Assembly: GCA_030159075.1 (NCBI GenBank)
Contig: BROG01000551.1
Location: forward strand, 248,001 to 312,000
Direction: 5' to 3'
Length of the DNA: 64,000 nt
From: Atrina japonica
Lineage: Eukaryota > Mollusca > Bivalvia > Pterioida > Pinnidae
Shown: positions 9,477-19,754 of the stretch, in pieces
Layout of the letters: the number at the start of each line of letters is the position of its first letter
Position numbering within the stretch: position 1 is the stretch's first letter
Made by a program: the position numbers and the translations under genes
Notes under the pieces: generated by a model
Seen by the model: only the letters and a program-made list of their open reading frames with translations
Database searches by the model: none
Told to the model about the DNA's origin: nothing

Positions 9477-9629
9477 ATGAAACGTTTTACCGAGATGGTC
9501 TTGTGCATGTTGTTGTTGTTTATCGTTTTATGGTGTTTGCTCATATTATCCACGACATTATATATTTTATGTTTGGAAAACTATCACAGAACGGAAAAAA
9601 GCCTAAGAAAAATTTTACGGTCCTTTTGA
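9477..9629 (+). CDS. Small single-pass membrane protein, 50 aa
   Basis: A short frame starting at ATG 9477 after TTACGTTAAGAAA. After MKRFTE, residues about 7-34 are almost wholly hydrophobic (MLLLFIVLWCLLILSTTLYIL), followed by a basic tail (RTEKSLRKILRSF). It fits a type II or signal-anchor miniprotein. It sits in the gap between the divergent zinc-ribbon gene and the 9680 gene, where each neighbour also has its own AT-rich leader. Small size keeps confidence moderate. Confidence 0.45.
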   Translation: MKRFTEMVLCMLLLFIVLWCLLILSTTLYILCLENYHRTEKSLRKILRSF

Positions 9630-9679
9630 AAAAAAATAAAATTGACTTAACTAAAATTTTTCGTTATAAAAAAGAAATC

Positions 9680-10343
9680 ATGGCATTTGTAACAATTGAG
9701 AACTTTGACGTAAACAATTTAAGAATTGGAGCCCTTTATGTAGATAAGAAAGGCACACGTTATCAAAGAGTTTACATCAACTATAAGTACCCGAACGGCG
9801 TGAAACCATTAGTGATAGACGGAGTCGTCCGGATTGTGGCAATACATGTATGAGGACGGTTCTGATTATTCTATGAAATTTAAATGCGGAAAAGAATTTG
9901 TCGACATGTTGGGAAAAATTACGACGTTCTTAAGAACGGAAATAGAAAAACTCGCACGGAAACTGAAAGACGGAGGTAGAAAATCCCCCATTGATCTCGA
10001 GGATATAACCATTGTCAAAACAGATAAAAACGGTGACAAGGTTATCTACTCGAAAGTTAAACTGGGGCGAGACAGGCCTATTTTTTACAGAAAAAGAACA
10101 GACGACGACCCAAAAGGTGAAAGCCGACTCGTCGAAACCGCTCCCACCCATTACAAGAAAAAACGATGTCTGGCAATTGGATCTTTACATATAGACAACG
10201 TTTACATCGACAACAAAAAACCAACCGTATCCTTGTAAACCATCTTACACCAGGCAATCGTCGTCAAAACGCTTGACGTTGCTCCTCTACCGGATTTGGC
10301 CGAGTGTCAAGAAGACTTGGACTTAGATTCCGACACAGAATAA
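9680..10343 (+). pseudogene. Conserved viral-type strand-rich protein, frameshifted
   Basis: ATG 9680 follows TTATAAAAAAGAAATC. The first 50 codons (MAFVTIENFDVNNLRIGALY, then VKPLVIDGV) end in a shifted frame near 9830. A second frame carries YEDGSDYSMKF to LHIDNVYIDNK and meets TAA at 10236-10238. The same frame then stays open to TAA at 10341-10343 with an acidic end. So one frameshift and one in-frame stop interrupt a gene of about 220 codons. The pattern recalls small uncharacterised proteins (DUF5871-like) of nucleocytoviruses and Polinton-like viruses; this is a weak memory match. Confidence 0.6.
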
Positions 10344-10403
10344 AAATGTTTAATTTAGAATAAAAACGTATTTTGTAAAAATATTTTTTACAGAATATAA
10401 AAA

Positions 10404-10958
10404 ATGTATATATTTAAAAACATGAATGTACACGATGTATTAGCGAACGATATACCCGGCAAAGATATATCTACCAAAGACAGATTATCGGCCATCGTCA
10501 GTTCCAGACATGCGCGTGATTTTCTAGGAAAAGACGTGACTTCTTCCGAATTGGAAAAGATGAACGACAAGGAGATCGAAACCATGGGTCGTCTAGCAGA
10601 CGCTCGACTCGGCATGCGCATGACCAAATCGATAGCAAATTCCCTCATCTATCTGTATTCCTAGGGTCTTAAACACATTTTTCGATCTCAAAAAGACGAA
10701 CCCAAAATGATCGAGGAATTGAACGAAGACCCCTTCTTGGACAATGCCATCTGCAAAGTGTGTTGTAGTTTGTATTACAAATACGGAGCCTACTTAGCAC
10801 CTCTCAGTATAGCCACTATTTCTAGCCGTCACATTGTCGGATTTAAAAAATCTGACGTTATAGAAATACACGATGAATCCGGAGGAATTAATAGGGAAGA
10901 CGGAAATAAAGAAGAATCCAAAACACCAGGAAGCGGGGAAGAAGGGTGCCAAACGTAG
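10404..10958 (+). pseudogene. Hypothetical element protein interrupted by one in-frame stop
   Basis: A start at 10404 (or 10422) follows AATATAAAAA. The frame runs 86 codons, meets TAG at 10662-10664 and continues in the same frame to 10958. The first part is helical and charged (GKDISTKDRLSAIVSSRHAR, MNDKEIETM). The second contains CKVCCSLYYKYGAYLAPLS, a cysteine cluster and a hydrophobic run. I read it as one gene split by a nonsense change, because both parts share frame, composition and lack of another leader. The 3' end overlaps the next gene by 86 bp and its last codons may themselves be shifted. Function unknown. Confidence 0.55.
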
Positions 10959-11202
10959 ATGGGCTAATAGCAATGTTAATAGCAACGATAGCAATGCTAA
11001 TAGCAACGATAGCAATGCTAATGGCAACAATGGCATTGCTATTAGCAACGATAGCTGGAAATGGCTAGCGGGTGGACTCGCGGTTGTCGGATTTCTGGTC
11101 TACATAAAAAAACCAGAACCCAAAGTAGTTCAACCCAAAGTAATTCCAGAACCTAAAGTAATTCCAAAAGAATCAAAACCCAACCCCCATGAAATGCTAT
11201 AA
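10873..11202 (+). CDS. Basic, Asn-repeat, tail-membrane protein, 109 aa
   Basis: An intact frame overlapping the previous gene. The N-terminus is basic (KKGAKRRW). Residues about 32-62 are a low-complexity S/N/D/A repeat coded by a DNA tandem repeat, and one hydrophobic helix (WLAGGLAVVGFLVYI) follows. The tail is a Pro/Lys/Val repeat (PKVVQPKVIPEPKVIP). It looks like a small membrane-anchored accessory protein; no family recognised. Unlike its neighbours, its ATG has no A-rich leader, so it may be translated by coupling or the start may differ. Confidence 0.55.
   Translation: MNPEELIGKTEIKKNPKHQEAGKKGAKRRWANSNVNSNDSNANSNDSNANGNNGIAISNDSWKWLAGGLAVVGFLVYIKKPEPKVVQPKVIPEPKVIPKESKPNPHEML
10963..11050 (+). 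repeat. Coding short tandem repeat
   Basis: Imperfect copies of an AATAGCAACGATAGCAATGC-type unit (about 21 bp, built from GCAAYG/GATAGC words) encode the S/N/D/A-rich linker of the 10873 gene in frame. Confidence 0.8.
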
Positions 11203-11223
11203 ATAATTTTTTTCTTATTTAAA

Positions 11224-11448
11224 ATGAGCGAAAAAGATTTGGTAAACACCGCGTATCACGCCGCCGTCGCTACGGGAATTGCCATCGGATACGCGCAACT
11301 CTCCAAGAAATTTTTAAAGATGCCCGTGCCCAAGATGGATTTAGATCCGAAGGATTTCGGGATGATCCTCCTCGAGTTTGCTCTCGCCTATTACACCAAG
11401 GACATGTTGATCAAAAGAGGAATCATTCCCGCCGATATCATGAAATAA
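11224..11448 (+). CDS. Small hydrophobic element protein, 74 aa
   Basis: An intact frame, ATG 11224 after TTATTTAAA. It is helical with two weakly hydrophobic stretches (YHAAVATGIAIGYAQL and FGMILLEFALAYYTKDMLI) and ends in a conserved-looking KRGIIPADIM. Proteins of this size and pattern sit near the same place in other Polintons as I recall them; function unknown. It is 21 bp from the previous stop and 23 bp from the next start, in a same-strand run. Confidence 0.6.
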   Translation: MSEKDLVNTAYHAAVATGIAIGYAQLSKKFLKMPVPKMDLDPKDFGMILLEFALAYYTKDMLIKRGIIPADIMK

Positions 11449-11471
11449 AAAAAACCGTCCGTATTAAAAAA

Positions 11472-11990
11472 ATGGCAACGATCGCAATGATGGTAGGCGG
11501 TGCATTGGTCATTGGCGTTTTCTGGATCGCAATTTTTATTTTCGAATCACGACGAGCAAAAAAGACACGACAAAGCGATGCAAAAATGGGTAAGGCCAGA
11601 GACGATTGGTCAACGCCGAAACGATGGCGTTTTCTAAACGAAGAGATCGCAACACGCGTTATACACCTCTACGAATGCCGCCACTCAAACTGCAGATGAT
11701 GGGAAAGAAATGGTCTCCCGATCCGCATTGAGCGATTTTTATAACCCTCCGAAGTTCAACCGCCCGACACTCACGAGGCCCTATTGTTTTACCAAACGTA
11801 AGATATCTGTATCAACCGGGAGAATTGGAAGGCGGTGGCCGAAGTGGGCACCGACCCCGGCACAAAGAAGAGGAACCGATAACGAGCAAAGACAGTAAAG
11901 AAGTGGCCGACATTTCGAAAATGCAGGGCATCGAACATTGTAAGTACTACAAGTCATAGGAACCGGCGGGTGCCGCAAAGAACGTCTAAA
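11472..11990 (+). pseudogene. Decayed membrane-type element gene, multiple shifts
   Basis: ATG 11472 follows TATTAAAAAA. A hydrophobic N-terminus (MATIAMMVGGALV) resembles a recurrent Polinton small protein, but the frame soon turns basic and stops at 11699. A shifted frame shows LSDFYNP (about 11728-11750), and other fragments follow to about 11990 with stops in all frames. The 11795-11865 part (coding YLYQPGELEG) is repeated at 12220-12280, so part of this wreck may belong to a duplicated neighbour. Function unknown. Confidence 0.5.
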
Positions 11991-11994
11991 CACG

Positions 11995-12393
11995 ACCGAG
12001 AATAAGAGGAAGGTCGACGTTCATCCGTCCAAGCCATCGTCGAACGAAATACCCGTTGGGGAACAGCGTTTAGCGTACAATACGATCAAGAGATCATCTA
12101 AGGACAGTTTAGAGAATGGGTGAACACGGTTACCGGAAGCGTAAAAAACGATCTTTCGAAGAAACCAAACTGCCCGAAAAGGTATCGCGGATAAAGTTCA
12201 ACTATTCAGTTTGGTTTTGGTAAGATCTCTGTATCAACCGTGAGAATTGGAAGGCGTTTCCACCGACCCCATCTGGAGAGTCGATAAACACAACATAGAT
12301 AGACATTTTACGCAGGGCATCGACATGTATTATCTCAAGGAACCGTCGGTCAAAGAACGTTTTGTCCGAGAGGAATTATTGATCGTCGTCTAA
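11995..12393 (+). pseudogene. Decayed element gene upstream of the polymerase 3' end
   Basis: Coding-like fragments on the + strand in more than one frame: TRWGTAFSVQYDQEII with a stop after it, QFREWVNTVTGSVKNDL, and from about 12300 an open stretch with GIDMYYLKEPS and ERFVREELLIVV ending at TAA 12391-12393. At least one in-frame stop and one shift interrupt it. Its end lies in the same bases where the opposite-strand polymerase appears to have ended, a tail-to-tail overlap. Family not recognised. Confidence 0.45.
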
Positions 12394-12418
12394 ATAGGGA
12401 AGCGTTTACTCGTCGTCA

Positions 12419-15400
12419 TCATTTATCAAACACAACGCAAACTCTTTCTCCTTGTATCGATTTACTACACCTTTGGTTTTGGACTCTCGTGATGGCGTTT
12501 TTCGTACGAATACGGTCGAATCCTTTGACGCGTTTCGGTTGACGATGTCGGTCATCGTATTTTGATGTAAAATCGCCGTAATTCAAACTAAATCCCTTGT
12601 CTTTACAAATCGCCCAAGTTACCCCGTGTTCGTTTCGTACGAATAAAGATTTGGGTCCGGTGGCACACCACGATTTTATAAAATCGCCGTTTAATTCGTC
12701 CGTCAAATCGCCCAAGTTATCGCCCGTGTCGATCGAGACCCCGTCGTCGCGATCTACGTACCACACGCTATCGGTGTCAAATCCCAAAACCCTATCGTTG
12801 AGTTTATCTAACACGTCGTATAACATGATTCTGGCGTGCGCCGTCGTATAACACGCTATGAAGATGTTACATCCTTACCTTTGTCGACGAATTGTCCCTT
12901 TAAATCGTAAGACATCTGGACCATGTCGTCGTTGATAAACTGAATGTTGAGATTGTCTATCGTGTCGTCCAACAATAAGGTATAGAATTCTTTCGGTTCG
13001 TTAACGTATTTAGTTTGTTTCATGTTAACCCTTTGACCGAATTTACCCCAGAGAGAATTGAGACATAATTTAGAGATTGCGTGCATGCCCGGATTATACG
13101 CTATTTTACCCAAGTCGATACCTAATCGTTCTGTGACCATTTTTTTATACCGTTCTTCCGATTCGTAAGGGGTGCCGGGACCGACCTTTAATTCGGAACT
13201 TTCAATCTTGATTTTCATAAAGTTCTTCACATATTCTTTGAAGAGGTCCGTGTCCTCGCTGGTGTAGAGAAAATCCCAAACTTCGTAAATTTTATCTATC
13301 TCGTACCCTTTATCCAAGGCCTTGAATAGCTCGGGAGTACACCACGTTCCCACAAATGACCTCTGTTCGTCGGCGTGTTCGCACGTCTTCGTCTGTAATT
13401 CGGCACACGTCTTACACAGCGGGAACAAGAGTTTTTCGGCATCTCCGCATTTCATTTTGACGGGTAAGACGGGATGATATAATTTCCGGGGCGGTACGAC
13501 TTTACATTTTATGAACCCCAACCAATTTCGATCGACGCGCTCCGGGTTATAGAGTTTAGTGGGATGCCGACCGGGTAGGTCTTATAAAACTGAACCGTCG
13601 GATATAAACTAACAAAGTCGACGTATCGTCCCTTTTCTCTTCCGTCGAAATCGTAAATTAACTTGGTCACGTTTGTTCTACCGCCGAAAAAGGCTTCTCG
13701 GGGATTTAACAGCGTTACGATCTCTTTATTTTTTATACCTTTTGTATCGCATTCCCAAGCCTCGATTAACTCGTAACCGGCTCATCTTATCTTCTCGTTC
13801 TTCGCGTCGGTTCGTTTTCTGAGCGTGTCCATGTCTAGTTGGTTCTTGTTATTGACGGTGTCTCGCGCGTAACACTTTTCACAACCGTGCCAGAAACAAC
13901 CCTGAAATTCGTAAACCGTCTTTGTGTCTTCGCAATACCCGTCGACTTTACCGATGTCGGGCAGATTCACCTCACCACCGTTCAACGCGTGTCGAATGAC
14001 GACGTCGTCTCTCTCGGCCACGTGATCCAGCTAAGAAATGGATTTCGCGCTGTACGTTTCGTGATCGACGTTATCGTTATAGACGGCTATCGTTTTTTCG
14101 GGCATGTAATTGCTTCTATAAACGGTCATGCACACGGACGCTATCGTCACGTACTGTAACAGATCTATATTTTCCAACTCTATAAAGTCTTCCCTGAATT
14201 TCAACATGGACCGTCGTAATATGTCGACGTCGGACGTGCAATAGTCCCTCAATTCTTTCTTGAAATCAAACACGTCGTTCTTTCGCGCGTCGTACCATGC
14301 TAAAAACTCTTTTCTATTGCGAACGCTCATATAATCGAAACCGTAGTGTTTTTTGGTAGGTAACGGCCCCACGTAATTTTGGTGACACGGTTTGTTGAAA
14401 TAATGCGGAAAATAACCCTTCTTTAATTCTTTTAATCCAAACGTTCTCGGAAACGCCGCCAGAGCAGATTGGACAAAATTTATGGAATCGATAAATCTAA
14501 TGGTTCCGACTTCCATGTACATAATCTTCGTACCATTGTAAATGCAATAGCGTTTAACGTTATGTTCCACGAAATATTTTAACAAAAATTGCGCGTCGTA
14601 TGCTTTTGCATTGTGAGCTATGAACGTACCCTTTTTATCCAAAACAAACTCGCAGAAATTGTCTACGGTAGAAAATTCGTGTTGTCGACCGTTAAAATCT
14701 TGACAAACGATTAAATTCGGTATGTGAACACCGGTGTCTTGAGTCGCTTCTATGTCGTAAAAATAATAATCCGTCTTTCGAGTTTTACAACTGTAACATT
14801 TTTTATCGTTAGTACACTTTGACGATTTGCACTTTCCACCCCCTTACATCGTTTCTTGAGCATAAAACACTTGTGTGTCGTCATGTCGCCATATTTTTTA
14901 CAATTCGGGCATTCGGAATGACCGCATATATGGGTTTTCAAGTCTTTGACCACTCGTTCACACTCTAAACATTTCTGAACGATTAAACAAACCATGTCCG
15001 TTTCGCCGTCTCTCGTGCCTCTGTCGCGTTTATGTTTACGTTCTGTTACAATCGTCGCACACTTTCCTTTCACCACCCGGGCAATTAGAACCGAAGCACG
15101 ATAAACACTTTTTCGGACATCTGTGGCGATCTCGTTTAACGTACGGTTTTTTACAAGTATGACAGTAATGGTCTTTACCCAAAAATCCCGTCATCTTCGT
15201 AATCACGTCAAAGTGATTTTTATTCTTGTATAAATATACCGCGTCGTCATCGCTTCCTTCGCTCGTATAAATAAGGTCGTTAAATTGATCACCGTCCACT
15301 ATGTTGATCTGCATGCCCAAGTGATCGGCAAACGTTTTCACGTCTTCTAAAGTGCAACCGTGATCCCGGACGGGAACGCCCGCTTCTTCGTGAAGTTTTA

Positions 15401-16097
15401 ACGCTTCGACCCGTTGTAATTTTCGACTATCGTTGAAACCGTGTCGAAGCTGGGAATTCGTCCATTTATCTTTATTTTTATTGGCAACCGCCGTCACGAT
15501 GGCTCGTGCCAAACACGTAGTGTCGTCGCTTTTAATCGTTATAATACTTCTTTTCGACGACTTCGTCGTCTTTGTCACCGGTTCTTTGGGTCTCCCCTTC
15601 CCCCTTGGCATTGTCGTAGACTGGACGACTATTTCTACTTCTTCTATGGGCACCTCGTAATATTCTATATAGTCTTTCAGTGCTTTGAATAAATCTTTGG
15701 CTAAATCACCCGAGACGGCGATATATTTCGTACTGAACATTTTCGGGAAACTCGGGTGATTGATGATGATGCGAATTTTATCACCGTTTTGCAAACCTCT
15801 ATCGTTTATCACCGACCTCACGAGGTGTAGAAATAAACGGTCTATATCGATAACCCTTTCCCTCAATAGGACTACTTTATAGTCGTCAAAAGTGGTACCA
15901 AACTTTAACCTGCGTGTCGAGGAAATTTTGTCAAAACGATAGGTTTGCCCCGTGTATACACGTTTGGGTTTTAAAAAAGTTTTTTTTAAATCGGGGGGAA
16001 TCGGTAAATCCAATAACGGTTGGATATATTGGGTCGTAATAGACATCTTGGGAGGGATCGGTAAATCCAATAACCGCTCATTAGATTGATTAGACAT
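12419..16097 (-). pseudogene. Protein-primed family B DNA polymerase (pPolB), broken
   Basis: The replication gene starts at ATG 16097 and reads inward. In order: an N-terminal domain with a duplicated LLDLPIPP; an OTU-like segment (DDTTCLARAIV about residue 195, NHFDVIT about residue 300); Cys-rich zinc-binding stretches; exonuclease motifs (DIE near 14745-14760, HNAKAYD near 14600, YCTSDVDIL near 14230); polymerase motif A (DFVSLYP, about 13586-13622), motif B (NSLWGKFG, about 13029-13060) and motif C (DTDS, about 12755-12780). Breaks: a frameshift near 15040-15060, one in a C/G run at about 14835-14845, TAG at 14033-14031, TGA at 13784-13782, a frameshift near 13565, one near 12865, and a stop at 12421-12419 just before the apparent end. 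All catalytic motifs are still readable, so decay is recent relative to divergence. Family call is firm. Confidence 0.93.
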
Positions 16098-16147
16098 GTT
16101 TTTAAATTGGGGTGAAATTCTTTAACGCGTTTTCAAGTTTTATACAC

Positions 16148-16163
16148 TATACCATTGGACACC
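16148..16163 (-). promoter_or_regulatory. Subterminal block shared by both ends, right
   Basis: Exact inverted copy of 2147-2162, reading toward the polymerase start codon. The sequence between block and TIR has diverged between the two ends, so the block itself looks constrained. Confidence 0.45.
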
Positions 16164-16211
16164 TGCAGTCGACACATGCCGATTTAAAAACGGGGCACTC
16201 TAGCCTTCGAT

Positions 16212-16362
16212 ACGTTATATATCATCATCTATATATAACTATTCATTTACCTGTGTGACTACCAGACCGTGAATCGGCTATATATAGAATGCAATTCCGG
16301 GAAATCTAGACACTGTTCGTTTCTCGGAAAAAGGTGGGCCTAAGTGCCATACATATACTACT
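16212..16362 (-). repeat. Right terminal inverted repeat (151 bp)
   Basis: Inverted partner of 1942-2092, ending ACTACT just before the right GGAGA. It carries the same TATA-like runs and palindromes (16295-16303, 16321-16329), which point inward to the polymerase gene that starts at 16097. Confidence 0.93.
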
Positions 16363-16367
16363 GGAGA
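16363..16367. repeat. Target-site duplication, right copy (GGAGA)
   Basis: Identical to 1937-1941; marks the right insertion boundary. See the left copy for the length caveat. Confidence 0.6.
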
Positions 16368-16486
16368 GTTATTATGATGGGGGGTGTTTACATATTATAG
16401 CACAAGTCAAGTGTTTGTGCGTAAAACAACTAAAAACAAACAACCAAAACAAGTAGCATAATTTACATTTTTACTAGTGGACTTGA

Positions 16487-16740
16487 GCCGGCCTTCAACT
16501 CAGCTCAGTCGGTAGCGCGCTCGACTCTTGATCGTGAGTTCAAGTTGGTTTGGTTGGTTTCCTGTCCTTCGGATGAGACAGTAAAACCAAGGTCCCATGT
16601 CGGCACGTTAAAGAACCCGGACTGCTCAATGGCCGTAAGTGCCAAGCATGAGCCCTTCGCTGGCATTTAGTGACGTCTCCATATGAGTGAAAGATTCTCG
16701 AGTGGGACGTTAAACAACAATTAACAAACAAACAAACAAG
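16487..16740 (+). repeat. tRNA-SINE family 1, copy 1
   Basis: The head CTCAGTCGGTAGCGCGCTCGA has a pol III A-box. The body includes CCTGTCCTTCGGATGAGACAG and ends GTGGGACGTTAAACAACAA plus an AAC-rich tail. The B-box region is deleted (GTGAGTTCAAG then jump). Confidence 0.85.
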
Positions 16741-18432
16741 TGGACTTGCAGACAACTTGTCCTGTATAGCTGCACAGGTATATCTGTGCTGTGGACAGGA
16801 CCATCTAACTGTGCCTTGCCAATAATGGTGTTCGGTCCCTGTCAATAATTTGTTTTTACTTACAATTGAAATGTACTATTTTTAATATATATATTTATTA
16901 TGTTATCATTTATTTACTTTCCAAATTTCTTCTTGCTGAATAGGTGAGTTAAGTATATTTTCCTCATTTTCATTTATTTCACAAATCCAATTTTTCAATA
17001 TTTTCCATTTTAAAACTGTTCAAAGAATAAATCAATTTTTAGATCACTTTTATTATTACTCAGATTTTATTTTCCATGTATAATTTTCCGAAATTCAATT
17101 TCTTGTTTTAAATTATCTAGGTTTTTTTTAAAATTATTTCTTTAATCATGAACTTATGCTATACATATTTTATAATTAACTTGCTTTATTTTTCATATTC
17201 AGTCTTGAGATACTTGTTTGTTTCTGTTTGTATTTTCTTTGCATTTCCAAAAACTGTGCGTGCATTTCTACATTGCTGGTAAAACCATGAATTTTTAAAA
17301 ATTTTATTTTTATTCTTTGCCTTTTACATATCAACCTGAATTTTCGATGCACTCATTTTCTATTTTGTCATTGTACAGTATGCATATCTATCAATACACT
17401 TAATTAATTCTTCAATTTCAAACCCATTTATTTTTTCTAACTTATATCTACACTACATCACTTTTTAAAATTAACTACATTTAAATTCTAATCAATTTTA
17501 AGGAAATAAGATAAAAATAAAAAGATTCATTATACGTAAAAAAAAAAAAGAAAAAAAAAAGAAAATGATTTTCTACTTACCAATACAACCACACTCGATG
17601 CAATTCTCCATGATTATATTGAAATTCGAAAATATTGCGCCGTTATCAATTCCAAATAATATTTATCTTCTAAGTTTGTAATAAATATCAAATAAAAACT
17701 GAAACAAATATATAAAGTAATACTAAATTAATTAAAATATATCCTATATATGTGGGGTCATTTTTGCAGTGCAGCCATTTTAGCAGTGGGACCATTTTGA
17801 CCTAGATTCACCCATAACCCCTGGTTTTTTTAGATTTGCAGAGATCAACATATGGGGATCTTATATTAGGTTTATACATGTACATTAGTTTAAAGAAGTT
17901 TAATTTTTGATTTTCATTGACATCAGTTTCTTGCTTTTGAAAGTCTATATCATTAAATCTGTCGTGGATGGGTGTAATTATAAGCTACCGTACGTCTTAA
18001 TATTAAAAGGGTGTAGATTAATAAAATGATAACCAAATTTTGAAATAAGATTTTTCATATTTATTATATTCACCCATAACCCCTAGTTTTTTTAGTCTAT
18101 TTTATTTATGCTAAGTATTTAAGTGCTTACACTCTGTCAGATGAAAGAGGGTGCTACATGGATTGTTTTTTCTGTTGCTTTGCATATTTTTAAGACGAGT
18201 GAATTATTTGACTCTAGTATATGGAGCTAATATTTCATTGCTGAGGATTCTATTCTAGATATAGGCACAGTCTGTTCAGCTCTGCTAGACCACAGGTACT
18301 TGTGGACAGGACTATCTAAGGGGATCACCATTTGATTCTGAGGGGGGGGGGGGTGTGCTGGCAAATTTTGTAGAGTCAGATTATTTATTTTCATACTGTC
18401 ACAGGACAGAATATTTATTTTCAGGGACAGAT

Positions 18433-18630
18433 TATGTTTTTTCTTCATTTTTTGTCACTATTGTCGTGTGGTCAGAAATCTAATATATTACAGTGGCAGA
18501 CCTAGAAATTTTTCAAAGGGGGGACAGATTAGGTAACAGTTTTTTTTCTTCATTTTTTGTCACTATTGTCGTGTGGTCAGAAATCTAATATATTACAGTG
18601 GCAGATCTAGAAATTTTTCAAAGGGGATAG
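18433..18630 (+). repeat. Tandem duplication, about 107 bp unit
   Basis: Two near-identical copies contain TTCTTCATTTTTTGTCACTA and GTGGTCAGAAATC. No coding content. Confidence 0.8.
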
Positions 18631-18793
18631 GTTGAAGGGGTAACATAATTATATACTATTCAAAAGTGATATAAAATACAAACCTCACTGCACACTGGAT
18701 TATTGTGAAGCAAGGTTATGATAAGGAACCCATAGAAAGGTAACAGTTTAAATGCTATCCGATTTCAATAATTTGGAAGCCTTAATGGTATTT

Positions 18794-19037
18794 GTGGTGC
18801 CTCTGTGGACCAGTGGTTAGAGCATTGGGCTTTGAACCATGAAATCTCTCACTTCTGATCAGTGCAGATGCAAACCCTGCAGGAAACTAAATTGATATTT
18901 GTGAGAAAGTTTGTGAGTTTACTTGCGGAAGTCTGGTGGTCTCTTCCCAATACATTATTAACGTGTTCTTTCCTCCACTAATAAAAACTGGCCATCATGA
19001 TATAACTGAAAAATTGTTGGGGTAAAACACTATTCAA
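18794..19037 (+). repeat. tRNA-SINE family 2, copy 1
   Basis: The head GGACCAGTGGTTAGAGCATT is A-box-like. The body includes TGTGAGAAAGTTTG and CCTCCACTAATAAAAACTGG, with the end CTGAAAAATTGTTGGGGTAA. It is shared with 52715-52935 and 60462-60795. Confidence 0.75.
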
Positions 19038-19721
19038 AATTCAAATTCTAGTATTTGGAAAGTATACAAACACACACAAATGGATGGAGACAGACATTGG
19101 ACTATGTCTTCAACCAAACTTTGTTGGTCTCAATTCCAGGTGTGGATCCAAGAATTTTAAATCAGGGGATGTAAAGTATTTTGCTTTTTATTTTTCCTTG
19201 GAGTTGGGAGATTGACAAGATGCTGTACATGTACGCGTGACAATGGATATTGGATATCATTGATGATTAAATTTGTATATATCTGGCTGATAATAACACA
19301 ATGTAGGAAAAATCAATTACATTTTGATAAAATGCAAATTTTGTTCATATTTATACATACTTAGACGAGTTTAACTTTTAGGTAATAAAGCAAAACATTA
19401 AAATTGCACTGACTAGAGTAATTGTATCTACTTGTTGTCATACATGAGAGACTATCCTCTACAAAAAAAAGTGAGCATAGAGAGCATCAAAAATTGAAGA
19501 ATGAAATATGGCAAGCGAAGCGTGCCAAAATTTTTTCAACATTAATTAATTTTTACCATAACTTTGGCACCAGTTAAGGTTAGATTATTTATTTTCTTGC
19601 TAGTCGAAGACAGATTATTTATTTTCAAGGCCCCCCCCCCCATCAAATGGCCGTCCCCTAAAAGTGCCTTGTCCATAACCAGTTGATATTTTAGTCTATT
19701 TTATTTATTTAAAGAAAAGAG

Positions 19722-19754
<33 letters not shown>

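Larger units (their letters stand above)
1942..16362. mobile_element. Endogenous Polinton/Maverick (adintovirus-like) element, inactivated
   Basis: A 14,421-bp unit is bounded by 151-bp inverted repeats and a 5-bp target repeat. It holds protein-primed family B polymerase, packaging ATPase, major capsid and penton-like genes, the gene set that defines Polintons/adintoviruses. About seven genes run rightward (+) and four to five leftward (-), and the two outermost genes read inward from the TIRs. No retrovirus-type integrase and no adenovirus-type cysteine protease is visible, though both are usual in complete Polintons. The interior is visibly richer in G+C and CpG than the AT-rich flanks, as expected of acquired DNA. 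Polymerase, capsid and several small genes have frameshifts and stops, so it is a fossil copy. Class is well supported by gene content; the exact lineage is open. Confidence 0.9.

Noticed and set aside
1915..16400. TAAACACCCC-like match just outside both ends, inverted
   Set aside because: Only about ten bases and unevenly spaced from the TIRs; not enough to extend the element.
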